DNA of 64,000 bases from Methanoregulaceae archaeon (lineage in GTDB: Archaea > Halobacteriota > Methanomicrobia > Methanomicrobiales > Methanospirillaceae). The notes beneath the pieces are model-generated. The model worked only from the letters and a program-made list of their open reading frames with translations. It did not search any database and had not been told where the DNA came from. Location of the stretch: the NCBI GenBank assembly GCA_021371995.1, contig JAJFVA010000005.1, positions 33,810-97,809 of the forward strand, written 5' to 3'. The position numbers were made by a program, and so were the translations under genes. Shown one piece after another: positions 17,551 to 27,126 of this stretch (its first letter is position 1; each line of letters opens with the position of its first letter).

Positions 17551-18198
17551 TCAGGTCCCGGAAAGCACCGGGAACGCGGCGGTAAGGCCGGCAATCACGA
17601 ACTGGACTGCAATTGCAATCAGAAGCATCCCCATCAGCCGGTTGATGGCCCGGAACTCTTTCTGCCCGATACGACTGACGATGAGATCTGACCTTGCCAT
17701 CATGAAGTAGGTGACAAGAATGGCGATCACGATTGAGACGAGGATGAAAGCAATCCTTGAGGCGGACCCTGTTGCTTCATTCATCAGCACAATCGTCGTG
17801 GTGATCGCACCAGGGCCTGCGATCATGGGAATTGCAAGGGGTGTTACCGAGATATCCTCGGCATCCATGCTCTCATATTTCTCGGTAGCAGTAAGCTTTG
17901 TCCGTGAAGTACGGGCATAGACCATCTCCATTCCTATGATGAAAAGGAGGATGCCGCCACCGATCCGGAACGCCTCAATAGTGATACCGAAGAGCTGGAG
18001 GATGATACCCCCTGCCAGGGCAAAGGCAAAAAGGATGATGAGGGCATACCGGCAGGACTCCTCAGCCACTTTACTCCTTGCTGCAGGATCGAGCGAGGTG
18101 GTAAGGGAGACAAAGGTAAGAGTGGCTCCAAGGGGATTGACAATGATAAGAATAGAGGAGAGTGAAAGGAGAGCGAATGTAACCATGTCTCCTGCCAT
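17551..18198 (-). CDS. MarC family integral membrane protein
   Basis: A 215-residue protein with six hydrophobic segments. The family's repeated motif is visible as IVNPLGATLTFVSLT (about 20-34) and, in the second half, TPLAIPMIAGPGAITTTIV (about 117-135). MarC proteins were once tied to multiple antibiotic resistance, which was later withdrawn; their substrate is unknown. The gene leads a minus-strand series with the hydrolase and thrC (42-52-base gaps). Confidence 0.88.
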   Translation of the reverse strand: MAGDMVTFALLSLSSILIIVNPLGATLTFVSLTTSLDPAARSKVAEESCRYALIILFAFALAGGIILQLFGITIEAFRIGGGILLFIIGMEMVYARTSRTKLTATEKYESMDAEDISVTPLAIPMIAGPGAITTTIVLMNEATGSASRIAFILVSIVIAILVTYFMMARSDLIVSRIGQKEFRAINRLMGMLLIAIAVQFVIAGLTAAFPVLSGT

Positions 18199-18304
18199 AT
18201 GGGGAGATGTGCCCTCTGAAGGTAAGAGCGTTTGCCTCAGTCATTTGAAGGGACAGACACGTTCAGCCATATCCGTATTGTGAAAACAGGTTTTGTTTTC
18301 CGGT

Positions 18305-18754
18305 TCACTCGTAGAGAACCGGCTCATCTACCCGCTTGTACGAGCAGATGTCATCGGGGGTGAAATGGATGGAGATCTCCCGGTTTGCGCTTTCAGGGGA
18401 ATCGGAGGCGTGGATCACGTTCCTGCCAATATCCAGTGCATAGTCACCGCGGATTGTGCCAGGGGCTGCTTCAGCCGGGTTCGTTGCACCAACAAGCGAT
18501 CGTACGACCGGGACTGCCGATCTTCCTTCCCATACCATGAGAAAGACCGGGCCGCTCGTGATATAGTGTCGTAGCGACGGGAAAAACGGTTTTTCAATGT
18601 GTTCCCTGTACTGATCCATTACCCGCTTCTCCGGGAGTTTCTCAAGCCGGGCGCAAACGAGCTTGAGCCCTTTTGATTCAAGGCGGCCGACCACTTCGCC
18701 GATGAGCCCGCGGGCGACACCATCAGGCTTGACCATTACAAAGGTCCGGTCCAT
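18305..18754 (-). CDS. ndk: Nucleoside diphosphate kinase
   Basis: A 149-residue enzyme that moves the gamma phosphate between nucleoside triphosphates. The N-terminus [20 protein letters not shown] is classic; the active-site histidine sits in [17 protein letters not shown]. Length is normal. It starts 6 bases after the L24e gene and is transcribed with L7Ae-S28e-L24e, an order conserved in many euryarchaea. Confidence 0.97.
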   Translation of the reverse strand: MDRTFVMVKPDGVARGLIGEVVGRLESKGLKLVCARLEKLPEKRVMDQYREHIEKPFFPSLRHYITSGPVFLMVWEGRSAVPVVRSLVGATNPAEAAPGTIRGDYALDIGRNVIHASDSPESANREISIHFTPDDICSYKRVDEPVLYE

Positions 18755-18760
18755 GCCGCA

Positions 18761-18952
18761 TTACTCCTTTCCAAGCGCTTTCCGCCCGGCCTTTGTCCAG
18801 GAAACCCTGCGGGGGGTTCTGCCGAGGCGGAAGTTGTTCTGGCACTTCGAGCTGCAGAAGTAAAAGATGGTGCTGTCTTTTCTGACAAACATCTTTCCGG
18901 TTCCCGGCTCGATTGCTTCACCGCAGAAACTGCAGTTTTTCTGTTCTACCAT
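18761..18952 (-). CDS. rpl24e: Ribosomal protein L24e
   Basis: A 63-residue zinc-ribbon protein of the large subunit: CSFCG and CSSKC give the four-cysteine site, and [13 protein letters not shown] is the conserved tail. A frame is open to 19000, but the ATG at 18952 gives the normal start ([14 protein letters not shown]) 8 bases after the S28e stop and avoids overlap with it. Confidence 0.95.
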   Translation of the reverse strand: MVEQKNCSFCGEAIEPGTGKMFVRKDSTIFYFCSSKCQNNFRLGRTPRRVSWTKAGRKALGKE

Positions 18953-18959
18953 TTCACTT

Positions 18960-19169
18960 TCACCGCCGGGAGAGTTTCTTAGCCTCGCGTTCGGTCTCAA
19001 GGAGCATCAGCACATCACCCTCACGGATGGGTCCTACCGTGTTGCGGGTAATGATTCGGCCCTTGTTAGGGCCATCGAGTATACGGCATTTCACCTGCAT
19101 GGCTTCGCCGTGCATCCCGGTGGATCCAATCACTTCGATGACCTCTGCGGGCGTTCCTTCATCTGCCAT
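18960..19169 (-). CDS. rps28e: Ribosomal protein S28e
   Basis: A 69-residue small-subunit protein of the OB fold. [19 protein letters not shown] and the tail [18 protein letters not shown] are strongly conserved. It sits 7 bases from both its neighbours in the L7Ae-S28e-L24e-ndk operon. Confidence 0.97.
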   Translation of the reverse strand: MADEGTPAEVIEVIGSTGMHGEAMQVKCRILDGPNKGRIITRNTVGPIREGDVLMLLETEREAKKLSRR

Positions 19170-19176
19170 GGTCTGC

Positions 19177-19545
19177 TCACGCTCTCAGGTCGCTGATCTG
19201 TTTGGAGACCTCGTCGATGAGATCTTTTGCCTTCCCCGGCTTGACGATCGCTGCAGCAGTGGAGCCGACCTCAAGGCCGCTTGCGGCCCCGATATCATTT
19301 TGCTTGTTGATATACACAAAGGGGATCTTCTTCTCTTCACAGAGCGGGCCAAGGTGCATCACGATCTCTTCCGGCTCAACATCTGCACCGATAAGGACCA
19401 GCGTTGCGAGACTCCTCTCGATCGCTTTTGTGGCCTCGTTTGCTCCTTTCTTGATCTTCCCGGTGTCCCGTGCGATCTCAAGGGCTTCGAGTGCTTTGTT
19501 CTGAATCTCTTCAGAAACCTGGAATTTTACGTACGTCTTTGCCAT
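19177..19545 (-). CDS. rpl7ae: Ribosomal protein L7Ae
   Basis: A 122-residue kink-turn-binding protein, part of the large subunit and, in archaea, also of box C/D and H/ACA guide RNPs and RNase [15 protein letters not shown] is the RNA-binding motif; [20 protein letters not shown] follows. First gene of its operon; the promoter should lie in 19546-19672, where a TATA-like TTTCATATAGC occurs on the minus strand at about 19608-19618. Confidence 0.97.
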   Translation of the reverse strand: MAKTYVKFQVSEEIQNKALEALEIARDTGKIKKGANEATKAIERSLATLVLIGADVEPEEIVMHLGPLCEEKKIPFVYINKQNDIGAASGLEVGSTAAAIVKPGKAKDLIDEVSKQISDLRA

Positions 19546-19672
19546 AACTCACCTCATTCAGGAGTAGCGTAGTCTCCCTCATCACTCATCAGTCAGTGAC
19601 GACGATGTAGCTATATGAAATCAACAGGAATGGCAATAAATGTTTGTGAAAGGACCCGGACACATGCTTCTT

Positions 19673-21745
19673 TCAGACGGAGATAGTGTAGATCTGTACC
19701 CCAGACTGGTTATAGAGGAGGGGAAGCCCGGCTTCCCCGGCCTTTACAGTATATCGCTCCCGTTCCGTGTCCCCCACGTAGAGGAGCGTTGCATTGTACT
19801 GCCTCATCAGGGACACGGTCTGTTCCGGCTCCTCGTAGATGAGCCTGATATCGTTCACCCGTTCACCATACCAACCGTCAGCCCGCCACATGTACTCATG
19901 AAACGGCATACCGATGATGGCCGGGATCCCGGTAGACGATGATATCCGGGAATAGTACGTGTAGTCCCCGCCTTCTGCTTCAACGAGACCGTAAGAACCC
20001 TCCAGCGATTGGAGAAATGATACGGCCTGAGCATCTCCGGGATGAGCGGCATCAAGCCAGGAAAGCCCATCGAGTGTTGCGCCGCGGTAACTGTATTCCA
20101 GGGGCATTGCCAGGGGTGCGATAAGAAGAACTGCCACCACGACGAGGAGTGCACCTCTTTTCATGCTCTGGCTGATCCGCAGACCTGAAACGGGTTGTTC
20201 AAGCATCATGGCAAGCATTGAAAAACCGGAGGACGCCATCAGGATCCACGCGGGAAGATAAAATTTAAAAACGGTATTCATCCGGTAATATACCTCTCCC
20301 ATGTTGTCTTTCAGATAGAAAAATTCACAGAAGATGATCACTAAAAGCCCGCAGACTGCGAGGAGTTCTGCTGGATTCTTCTTCTTTTTGAGCAGGAAAT
20401 ATGCAAGTGGCAGTGCGGCGGTTCCTGCAGCAGCGTATCCGGCCAGGATAAAGGGAACCGGGGTGAGGAGAACAAGCGGCATCCTGATGATCTCCTTCCT
20501 CAGGTAGGCGAGGAATATCAGGAGGAAAAGACCGTGGACAAGGAGGAATGCAGGGACGGGGCTTGGGGTGTGCACAATACCGATCCCCTGAATGCCTCCG
20601 GTATTCAGCATGAGGTAATAAGGAAGATAGACAAGGAGAGAAAGGACCGGTACGATAAGAAGGAAACTATAGGGCCTGCAAATGAACCCTGCCGCCGGAT
20701 CGGTTTCCGGACCCGTTTCAGCAGTAACCGGCACACCGGGTGTTCCCTTATCTTTAGTATCCCGACTCTCCAGCCATATCAGGAGACCGAACAGCATGGT
20801 GACCGGAGCATAGAGGAGTACGTCCCAGGTGTTGATGAGTGGCATGGATCCAAGCGAGAGTGCACAGAGGGAAGCCAGGATCAGGCGGTTTTTTGGAGCC
20901 AGCATCTTCCAGTATTTCATGGCGTAGACGAGAAGGAAGAGAAGGAACACCTGGTTGAAGATCGAGACAACGTGGGCATGGACATCTCCCCATACAAACG
21001 AGAACGCCGGGTATTCATTGATGGTATCCGGGATTGTGCGGGTACTGTCCCAGAGGACAGCACCGGCGGATTTTCCCAGGATGACCTGCCAAAGGAAGGA
21101 AGGATTGACTACCAGGAATGTAAGCAGGGGCAGCCAGTGCAGGCGGTTTGAGAGAAGGTGTCCAAGTGCATACATGCCTACGGCTGCGTTGGCAAGCACG
21201 GTTGGCAGTGCCAGGTTAAAGACAACATTTGAAGGGACACCTGCAACGATTCCAAGTGCACCAAACATCCAGTACCCGAGATAATAATAAATGTCCAGGG
21301 TTCCACCAAGGAACCATGGGTCGATGGGAGGGACAACCGGGGCCCTCATCACCGAAGCAAGAAACGCGTGATCCATGAACTTCTCTGCAAAAGAGATGCT
21401 CGGGTTGATGAACCGGAGTTCAAGCATGAAGAGGAAGAAGATGAAAAAAACAAGGGTCCACTTGCCCTGTCCCCTGAAAGCATCACGACGGTAGCATCCC
21501 TTGTAAGCGAACCAGAAGAGCAGGAATGCAAACGGGACAAAAGCGATCCAGATGGGAATATGCAGAAGCCCGCAGTACCAGGATATGACCGTAAAAAGGA
21601 GCAGTGAGGCAGGAAATGCAGAAGGAAAAGCGAATTCTTTCAGCACCGGCCTGAGGACAGGCCACACAGCCAGCTGGAGCAGGACAAGCAGGATCAACCA
21701 GCCTGCCACCATCAGGAACTGGAGTTCATACCCCGGGCTGGTCAT
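19673..21745 (-). CDS. DUF2298 multi-pass membrane protein
   Basis: A 690-residue protein with roughly 14 or more hydrophobic segments and a soluble C-terminal part (about 600-690). The stretches MDHAFLASVMRAPVVPPIDP, TLDIYYYLGYW and PAFSFVWGDVHAHVVSIFNQ match the archaeal/Chloroflexi family DUF2298, related to GT-C type membrane glycosyltransferases. The repeated acidic-aromatic loops would be the active face. It overlaps the flippase-like gene by 20 bases and is the last of four overlapping genes that read as a lipid-linked sugar module. Substrate unknown. Confidence 0.85.
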   Translation of the reverse strand: MTSPGYELQFLMVAGWLILLVLLQLAVWPVLRPVLKEFAFPSAFPASLLLFTVISWYCGLLHIPIWIAFVPFAFLLFWFAYKGCYRRDAFRGQGKWTLVFFIFFLFMLELRFINPSISFAEKFMDHAFLASVMRAPVVPPIDPWFLGGTLDIYYYLGYWMFGALGIVAGVPSNVVFNLALPTVLANAAVGMYALGHLLSNRLHWLPLLTFLVVNPSFLWQVILGKSAGAVLWDSTRTIPDTINEYPAFSFVWGDVHAHVVSIFNQVFLLFLLVYAMKYWKMLAPKNRLILASLCALSLGSMPLINTWDVLLYAPVTMLFGLLIWLESRDTKDKGTPGVPVTAETGPETDPAAGFICRPYSFLLIVPVLSLLVYLPYYLMLNTGGIQGIGIVHTPSPVPAFLLVHGLFLLIFLAYLRKEIIRMPLVLLTPVPFILAGYAAAGTAALPLAYFLLKKKKNPAELLAVCGLLVIIFCEFFYLKDNMGEVYYRMNTVFKFYLPAWILMASSGFSMLAMMLEQPVSGLRISQSMKRGALLVVVAVLLIAPLAMPLEYSYRGATLDGLSWLDAAHPGDAQAVSFLQSLEGSYGLVEAEGGDYTYYSRISSSTGIPAIIGMPFHEYMWRADGWYGERVNDIRLIYEEPEQTVSLMRQYNATLLYVGDTERERYTVKAGEAGLPLLYNQSGVQIYTISV

Positions 21746-22697
21746 CCTCTTTGAGCTCCTTTCTGAAGGCCGATTTTATTGCGTCAAGGCCCAGATCACC
21801 GAAGAAGTAGATGGCGATGACCCCTCCGGCGAGGGTGACCAGGTTCTTGATGAGGTGATCGATCACAGCAATGAGGGTGGCGACGGCGGGTTCAATGCCT
21901 GCAGCGGTTAATATCGCGACGACTGCGAGTTCGTAGGTGCCTACTCCCCCTGGAGTGAGGGGAATAGCCTTAACTAGGTTTCCGACCACGATGGCGAGCG
22001 TGACTACTGCAAAGGGGATGCTCACTCCGAACATCATCGCCACCAACAGGCATACAAACACGTCAAGGAGCCAGATTATGATAGATGAGGTAGAGAGGGC
22101 AAAAATTGACTTTGCCGAGAGCGAGACCTGCCTGATCTGGTCGAGCATCGCAAGCAAGATACCGATGTAACGGTTTTTTGAAACGAACCGGTCGCTTACG
22201 GAGAGGAAGATAAAAAATCCGGCACCGAGAATGAGTGTCAGGATGATGAGCCAGAAAAACTCATCAGGAACATTAAACACGAAAAGGAGGGAGACAGCAC
22301 CAAGAAGGGCTACCATGACGATATCAAACACCCGTTCCACAACGATCGATGAGATTCCCTCGGAGACTCCTGCCCCGTACTTGTGCTTCAGGATAAAAAC
22401 CCGCACAAGGTCACCGAGCCTTGCGGGAACGATCAGGTTGGCGGTCTGCGATATGAAGATGCACCCGGTGGAAAAAAGAAAACTGCAGCGAATCCCTATC
22501 CCGGAGAGAATGATCTTATACCGGAGACCACGGAGGAACCATGCGAGAAGGCAGACTGCTACGGCAAGAACGAGGTATCCCCAGACGATATGTTCAAGAG
22601 CTACGATGAGATCATCCTTCACCCGGAAGAGCATGAACAGAACAATACCTACGGCAATCAGGGTCGATATCAGGATGGTACTAATCTTTCGAAACAT
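21726..22697 (-). CDS. Flippase-like membrane protein (UPF0104/AglD C-terminal type)
   Basis: The frame reaches 22814, but the ATG at 22697 (MFRKISTILISTLIAVGIV) gives a normal N-terminus and limits the overlap with the glycosyltransferase gene to 17 bases; 323 residues. Seven to eight hydrophobic segments and the motif VPARLGDLVRVFILKHKYG, then GISSIVVERVFD and LTPGGVGTYELAVVAIL, place it in the lysylphosphatidylglycerol synthase/UPF0104 membrane family. In haloarchaeal AglD this domain is fused to a GT2 domain; here the two are adjacent genes. It probably handles lipid-linked sugars. Confidence 0.82.
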   Translation of the reverse strand: MFRKISTILISTLIAVGIVLFMLFRVKDDLIVALEHIVWGYLVLAVAVCLLAWFLRGLRYKIILSGIGIRCSFLFSTGCIFISQTANLIVPARLGDLVRVFILKHKYGAGVSEGISSIVVERVFDIVMVALLGAVSLLFVFNVPDEFFWLIILTLILGAGFFIFLSVSDRFVSKNRYIGILLAMLDQIRQVSLSAKSIFALSTSSIIIWLLDVFVCLLVAMMFGVSIPFAVVTLAIVVGNLVKAIPLTPGGVGTYELAVVAILTAAGIEPAVATLIAVIDHLIKNLVTLAGGVIAIYFFGDLGLDAIKSAFRKELKEDDQPGV

Positions 22698-23397
22698 GGA
22701 GCTGCCACCAGAGCCGGAGGACTGCCGTCCCCATATCCCAAACGTCATGTCTTCGCACGGTCGTCTTCTCCCCCTGCTGCCAGATAACCGGGAACTCACA
22801 GATCCGATATCCATTCCTTCCGGCCCTGACCAGTACTTCGGTATCCCAGAACCAGTGGGTATCCCTCACTGAAGGGATAACCGCAAGCACCCGGTCCCGG
22901 GAAAACGCCTTGAACCCGCACTGGTGGTCATGAAGCCTGCTTCCGAGCACGGTACGGACAAGAAGGTTATATCCCCTGCTCGCTATCTCACGCCCTCCGC
23001 TTCTCTGGATCCTGCTTTCCGGAAGGAGCCGTGAACCCGTAGCAATGTCATACCCGTCCCGGATCGCTCCGACCAATGTCTTCAGGTGCTTCATGTCAGT
23101 TGCAAGATCAACGTCATAGTAACAGACGATTCTTCCTTCTGCGGCAGAAAAGGCCCTGTTCAATGCTTTACCCCTGCCAAGCCGTTCATCGCTGTGGAGA
23201 AGATGGACACGGGGATCTTTTTCCGTCCACGATCGGACAAGTTCAGCACTCCCGTCGGTGCTTCCATCCTCTGCAACGATCAGCTCAAAGTCACGAGCGA
23301 CTGCCTCAAGTGTGGAAATTGATAAGGGTATAGCCTTCGCAAGTGCTACCCGGTCATTGTATGCGGGTATTACGGCACTTATCTCGACACCTGTCAC
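22681..23397 (-). CDS. Dolichyl-phosphate sugar transferase-like GT2
   Basis: A 238-residue family 2 glycosyltransferase. ISAVIPAYNDRVALAKAIPL opens the GT-A fold; ELIVAEDGSTDGS and VCYYDVDLATD hold the nucleotide-sugar and metal-binding aspartates (DxD-like DVD); HDHQCGFKAFSRD and DTHWFWDTEVLVRA match ALG5/dolichyl-phosphate glucosyltransferase. It should load a sugar onto dolichyl phosphate on the cytoplasmic side. Overlaps by 4 bases with the FAD oxidoreductase gene upstream and by 17 with the flippase-like gene downstream. Confidence 0.87.
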   Translation of the reverse strand: MTGVEISAVIPAYNDRVALAKAIPLSISTLEAVARDFELIVAEDGSTDGSAELVRSWTEKDPRVHLLHSDERLGRGKALNRAFSAAEGRIVCYYDVDLATDMKHLKTLVGAIRDGYDIATGSRLLPESRIQRSGGREIASRGYNLLVRTVLGSRLHDHQCGFKAFSRDRVLAVIPSVRDTHWFWDTEVLVRAGRNGYRICEFPVIWQQGEKTTVRRHDVWDMGTAVLRLWWQLHVSKD

Positions 23398-24617
23398 GGG
23401 TTCCCCTCTGAAAGTGCTTTGGCGGCATGGTATCCTGCGGAGACAGACCCTTCCATGCTCCTTTCCGGGTAGTTGGAGGGCGAGAACATTCCCGCAAAAA
23501 AGAGGCCTTTCTCCTGGTAGTGTGGGATAAGCTTCCGGTAACCGGTAGTAAAAACAGGCCCTGCCATGGGTTCTACAGCAAGGCGTTCCCAGTGCACCTC
23601 GGACGAGGGTAGAGAAAACCTTTTACAGAATTCATCCCGCATCAGGGTCCCTGCCTGTCCTGGAAGGGTCCCGGAGAAATAAGAAGCCAGGTATACAATA
23701 CGTTCCCCGTACCTTTCAAAAGGGACAAAATTGGTGTGAGTGATCACGGCCCCAAACGAGCCTGGTTCTTTTATGTTCAGCCAGTAGATGCCATTGGTGT
23801 AATCATCCTCCATCCCCAGGGTAAGGCAGGCAGCACCCTGGTAAGGTACAGGAGGAAGGGCTGGTCCTCCCAGCGGAGTGAGGGCTTGCGGAGGGATGGT
23901 GGAGAGAACAGCATCGTAGCGCTGGCCGTTCACCCGCCACCCCTCTGAATTCCGGGACACGAGGGTGACAGGATCTTGAAGCCGTATCGTGCAGTCGCGC
24001 CCGACTTCGGCGCTGAGAGCGTCAAGAAATACCTGGAACCCACCCCTCAGGTACCCGAGACGCTCTCCGGAAAGCCCCCTGTCGGACCGGATAGCGATCC
24101 TCCCGATCAGCCATGCTGCCGATACCCTGCCGCTCATCTCTCCGAACTTGCTCTTAAGGAGCGGCTCGAAAAAAGACTCATAGGTCCGCTGCCCGACTTC
24201 TGAAAGGATGTAATCCTTTGCCGTGATATCGTCAAGCCCTGCAGGATCTGTCCGTTTCGATCGCATCATGAGGAGGGCAAGCCGCAGTTTGTCAATGGTT
24301 GAGAGGAGCGGGTACCTGAGTATCTCAAGGGGGGTATTCAGCGGGTAGATGGTATCCTGTGCAAAATAACCTGACGTTCCTTTTCGCCATTCCAGCCGGT
24401 CACTGATGTTCAGCCGGGAAAAAAGGGAGAGCAGGTGCCGGTCACCTGAAAAACAATGATGGTAGAACTGTTCGATCCAATAGTCATCAATCCGGTGAGA
24501 GGAGAGGCATCCCCCAAGGTGGCCTCTCTTTTCAAAAATATCAACCTCGTGCCGGTCTTTGAGCCGTAACGCTGCACAAAGCCCGGCAAGCCCGCCCCCG
24601 ATGATGCAAACCTTCAT
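23394..24617 (-). CDS. FAD-dependent amine-oxidase-like oxidoreductase
   Basis: A 407-residue flavoprotein. MKVCIIGGGLAGLCAALRL is the dinucleotide-binding motif, FEKRGHLGGCLSSHRIDD the second FAD contact, and GLFFAGMFSPSNYPERSMEG the C-terminal FAD site, the pattern of protoporphyrinogen oxidase, phytoene desaturase and UDP-galactopyranose mutase-like enzymes. An ATG at 24632 is in frame, but the one at 24617 gives the usual N-terminus. Placement as first gene of the glycosyltransferase module suggests it acts on a polyprenyl lipid or a lipid-bound sugar; this is inference. Confidence 0.8.
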   Translation of the reverse strand: MKVCIIGGGLAGLCAALRLKDRHEVDIFEKRGHLGGCLSSHRIDDYWIEQFYHHCFSGDRHLLSLFSRLNISDRLEWRKGTSGYFAQDTIYPLNTPLEILRYPLLSTIDKLRLALLMMRSKRTDPAGLDDITAKDYILSEVGQRTYESFFEPLLKSKFGEMSGRVSAAWLIGRIAIRSDRGLSGERLGYLRGGFQVFLDALSAEVGRDCTIRLQDPVTLVSRNSEGWRVNGQRYDAVLSTIPPQALTPLGGPALPPVPYQGAACLTLGMEDDYTNGIYWLNIKEPGSFGAVITHTNFVPFERYGERIVYLASYFSGTLPGQAGTLMRDEFCKRFSLPSSEVHWERLAVEPMAGPVFTTGYRKLIPHYQEKGLFFAGMFSPSNYPERSMEGSVSAGYHAAKALSEGNP

Positions 24618-24740
24618 GGTCGGATTCTGCACTATAGGTTTGAAAAGCGGGATAAAAAAGGCTCCGCATACCTGTACGCCGATTATAAGGCCTTTGTGGT
24701 AAGTACGTTATAAGAAAGTTTTTGACCTTCTGAAAATAAC

Positions 24741-24750
24741 CTTATAAATT
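24741..24750 (+). promoter_or_regulatory. TATA box for cetZ
   Basis: CTTATAAATT preceded by GAAAATAAC (a purine-rich BRE-like stretch) lies about 60 bases ahead of the cetZ ATG, which predicts a 5' leader of about 30-35 bases. Confidence 0.5.
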
Positions 24751-24801
24751 GAAAACTTCACATTATCTTGAAAAAGAACGGCTGGCTGGTGTTTTGGGTC
24801 C

Positions 24802-25983
24802 ATGAGAATATTTTTCGTTGGTTTTGGACAGGCGGGAGGGAAAATTGTCGATATGTTCATTGAACAGGACAAGAAGCTTGGCCGCAACAGTTTCCGGGCG
24901 ATAGCCGTCAATACTGCCAGAACCGACCTGATGGGACTGAAACATATCGAATTAAAAGACCGGATTCTTATTGGACAGACGGTAGTGAAGGGTCATGGTG
25001 TCGGCACCGACAATGCTGCAGGTGCCCGAATCACGATGGATGAAGCAGACAGTATCATAAGCGCCATTGACCGGAGGGGAACCCATGATGTGGATGCCTT
25101 CATGATCGTTGCAGGGCTTGGAGGTGGAACCGGTTCAGGGGGAACCCCGGTTCTTGTCCGCCAGCTCAAGAAAATTTACCATGAACCCGTTTATGTCCTT
25201 GGGATCCTGCCTGCCCCGGAAGAAGGGAAACTCTATTCCTTTAATGCTGCACGGAGTTTGACCACGCTTATCAAAGAGGCCGATAACACTTTTGTCTTCG
25301 ACAACAGTGCCTGGAAAAACGAGGGGGAGAGCATCAAGAGTGCATTCTCACGCCTTAACGATGAGGTAGTAAGGAGGTTTGGGGTGCTGTTCAGGGCGGG
25401 CGAGATGGGAAAAGCCGGGGTAGGAGAGATGGTGGTTGATTCAAGCGAAATCATCAACACGCTCCGGGGCGGTGGAATCAGCACGGTAGGGTATGCCATC
25501 GCCGCGGTGACTACGGCTGGCCGGTCGAAATCCCCGGTATCCGGGATTATCGGCGGAATAAAAAGCACCCTGAAGAAACGCGAGGCAACCGAAGAGGTTC
25601 TCCTCGGAGAAGACAGGACTGCAAAGATCATCTCCCTTGTAAGGAGGGCGATGCTCGGCCGCCTGACCCTCCCCTGCGATTTCTCAACGGCCGAGCGTGC
25701 ACTCGTTCTTGTGGCAGGCCCTCCGGACGAACTCGACCGGAAGGGGATAGAAAAGGCAAAGAGCTGGGTGGAAGAGAACATTGCAGGAGTAGAGGTAAGG
25801 GGTGGAGATTATCCGGTGAACAGCAATTATGTTGCCGCGGTGGTCCTCCTGTCTACTATCGGAACTGCCCCCCGTATCCGTGAGCTGACGGATATTGCCC
25901 GGGAGACAAAAGAGGATGTAGCGCGGGCAGAGGAGCGAAAACCCCTGACCATTGACGAGGATATTGAACCATTGTTTGAGTGA
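24802..25983 (+). CDS. cetZ: CetZ-type tubulin/FtsZ superfamily GTPase
   Basis: A 393-residue cytoskeletal GTPase. The N-terminal GFGQAGGK, the tubulin signature loop GLGGGTGSGG (105-114) and NTARTDLMGL match CetZ (once called FtsZ3) rather than FtsZ1/2. The T7 region (SAFSRLNDEVVRRF) is at the expected place. Known haloarchaeal CetZ proteins control cell shape and motility. The C-terminal tail (about 360-393) is acidic and charged. The downstream gene follows after 6 bases on the same strand, so the two are almost certainly co-transcribed. Confidence 0.88.
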   Translation: MRIFFVGFGQAGGKIVDMFIEQDKKLGRNSFRAIAVNTARTDLMGLKHIELKDRILIGQTVVKGHGVGTDNAAGARITMDEADSIISAIDRRGTHDVDAFMIVAGLGGGTGSGGTPVLVRQLKKIYHEPVYVLGILPAPEEGKLYSFNAARSLTTLIKEADNTFVFDNSAWKNEGESIKSAFSRLNDEVVRRFGVLFRAGEMGKAGVGEMVVDSSEIINTLRGGGISTVGYAIAAVTTAGRSKSPVSGIIGGIKSTLKKREATEEVLLGEDRTAKIISLVRRAMLGRLTLPCDFSTAERALVLVAGPPDELDRKGIEKAKSWVEENIAGVEVRGGDYPVNSNYVAAVVLLSTIGTAPRIRELTDIARETKEDVARAEERKPLTIDEDIEPLFE

Positions 25984-25989
25984 GGAAAA

Positions 25990-27126
25990 ATGAGCAGGCC
26001 ATTGCAGGTAATCGGTATTCTGATTATACTCATCAGTATTGTAGGTGTTGCTTCGGCATCAATCTCGGTAGGAAATATTGCGATGTCTCCAAGCGGGGAC
26101 CTGGTATCGGGCCAGACGCAGTCATCCGCTTCATTTACGGTTAATTTCGGCAGCTCCGGGGGATACACCTTCGAAACCACGAATTCGCTGCAGATGGAGA
26201 CCGAGCTTGCGGATGCAACATGGTCATACAATGTCATCCTCGACGGGATTGAGAACCCGGCGAATACCGAAGCAGGTCCAAATATTCGCATCAGCGGGTG
26301 GGAACTCTCGTACCCCTCTGATCGAACGATCTCATTGAAAGTGAAGGTGGCTGGGACTGCTCCTGTTGTCACGGATTCAACAGAAAAGGTTATCCTGCGA
26401 GTACGGGAACTCGGTAGTGGTAACACTCTTGTCGGTACTGAAGTCGTTAAGAAGAAGATGGTGCTGAACCCGGCAAAAATCGGGGAGACGATCCAGTCAG
26501 AGTCTGCCCGGATGAGCAGTCTTCGCAATGAGCTTGACCAGCTTGCCGGAAGCGGCATCGATCTGACCACGGCCGAAGCAAAATACGGGCAGGCCAATGC
26601 GTATCTCCAGAGTGCGGAGACAGCCACGGATACCACCCGAAAGCAGAGCGATCTCTCTTCTGCCCAGAAACTGCTCGATGAAATTGAAGATATGGTCCTT
26701 GTGATGGGAGCAGAGCATGCGATCTCGACCGCAGAGGGATCAATAGGCCAGACCGAGCAGCTCATCAGCTATTTCAAGGTCAACAAGAGCATGGGTTCTG
26801 ACGCCCGGCTCATGCCTATCATCACACGGTGGGAGATTGCTGCAGACAAGCTCTCTGACGCCCGCGACCTTTTCACTGAAGGTAAGTACGCAGAAGCAGC
26901 AGACAAAGCCTCGGAAGCGGCAACAAAAGGCGACGAAGTACTGAACGATGCCATGGCTCTCAAGCAGAAAGTGGATTCCAATCCGCTCTCGGGAATCGTG
27001 AGCGGCCTTTCTGGCGCGATATCAGGAACTATCGTGACTATTGTGATCATCATCGTGATTGCGGTCGTTGCAATCGTGGGAATAATCCTTTTCAGAAGAA
27101 GACGAAAATGGGATGAGCTCGGTTAA
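25990..27126 (+). CDS. Exported coiled-coil protein with C-terminal anchor, cetZ partner
   Basis: A 378-residue protein I do not recognise. Residues about 7-24 are a signal peptide ending in ASA; about 25-155 form a beta-rich domain (TFETTNSLQMETELADATWS, ISLKVKVAGTAP); about 165-325 are helical with heptad-like spacing (ARMSSLRNELDQLAGSG, KLLDEIEDMVLVMGAEHAI, ADKASEAATKGDEVLNDAM); about 342-367 form one membrane helix followed by FRRRRKWDELG. So most of it lies outside the cell and a short basic tail faces the cytoplasm, where CetZ is. It starts 6 bases after cetZ. A role in linking the cell surface to CetZ filaments is an inference from the layout. Confidence 0.75.
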   Translation: MSRPLQVIGILIILISIVGVASASISVGNIAMSPSGDLVSGQTQSSASFTVNFGSSGGYTFETTNSLQMETELADATWSYNVILDGIENPANTEAGPNIRISGWELSYPSDRTISLKVKVAGTAPVVTDSTEKVILRVRELGSGNTLVGTEVVKKKMVLNPAKIGETIQSESARMSSLRNELDQLAGSGIDLTTAEAKYGQANAYLQSAETATDTTRKQSDLSSAQKLLDEIEDMVLVMGAEHAISTAEGSIGQTEQLISYFKVNKSMGSDARLMPIITRWEIAADKLSDARDLFTEGKYAEAADKASEAATKGDEVLNDAMALKQKVDSNPLSGIVSGLSGAISGTIVTIVIIIVIAVVAIVGIILFRRRRKWDELG

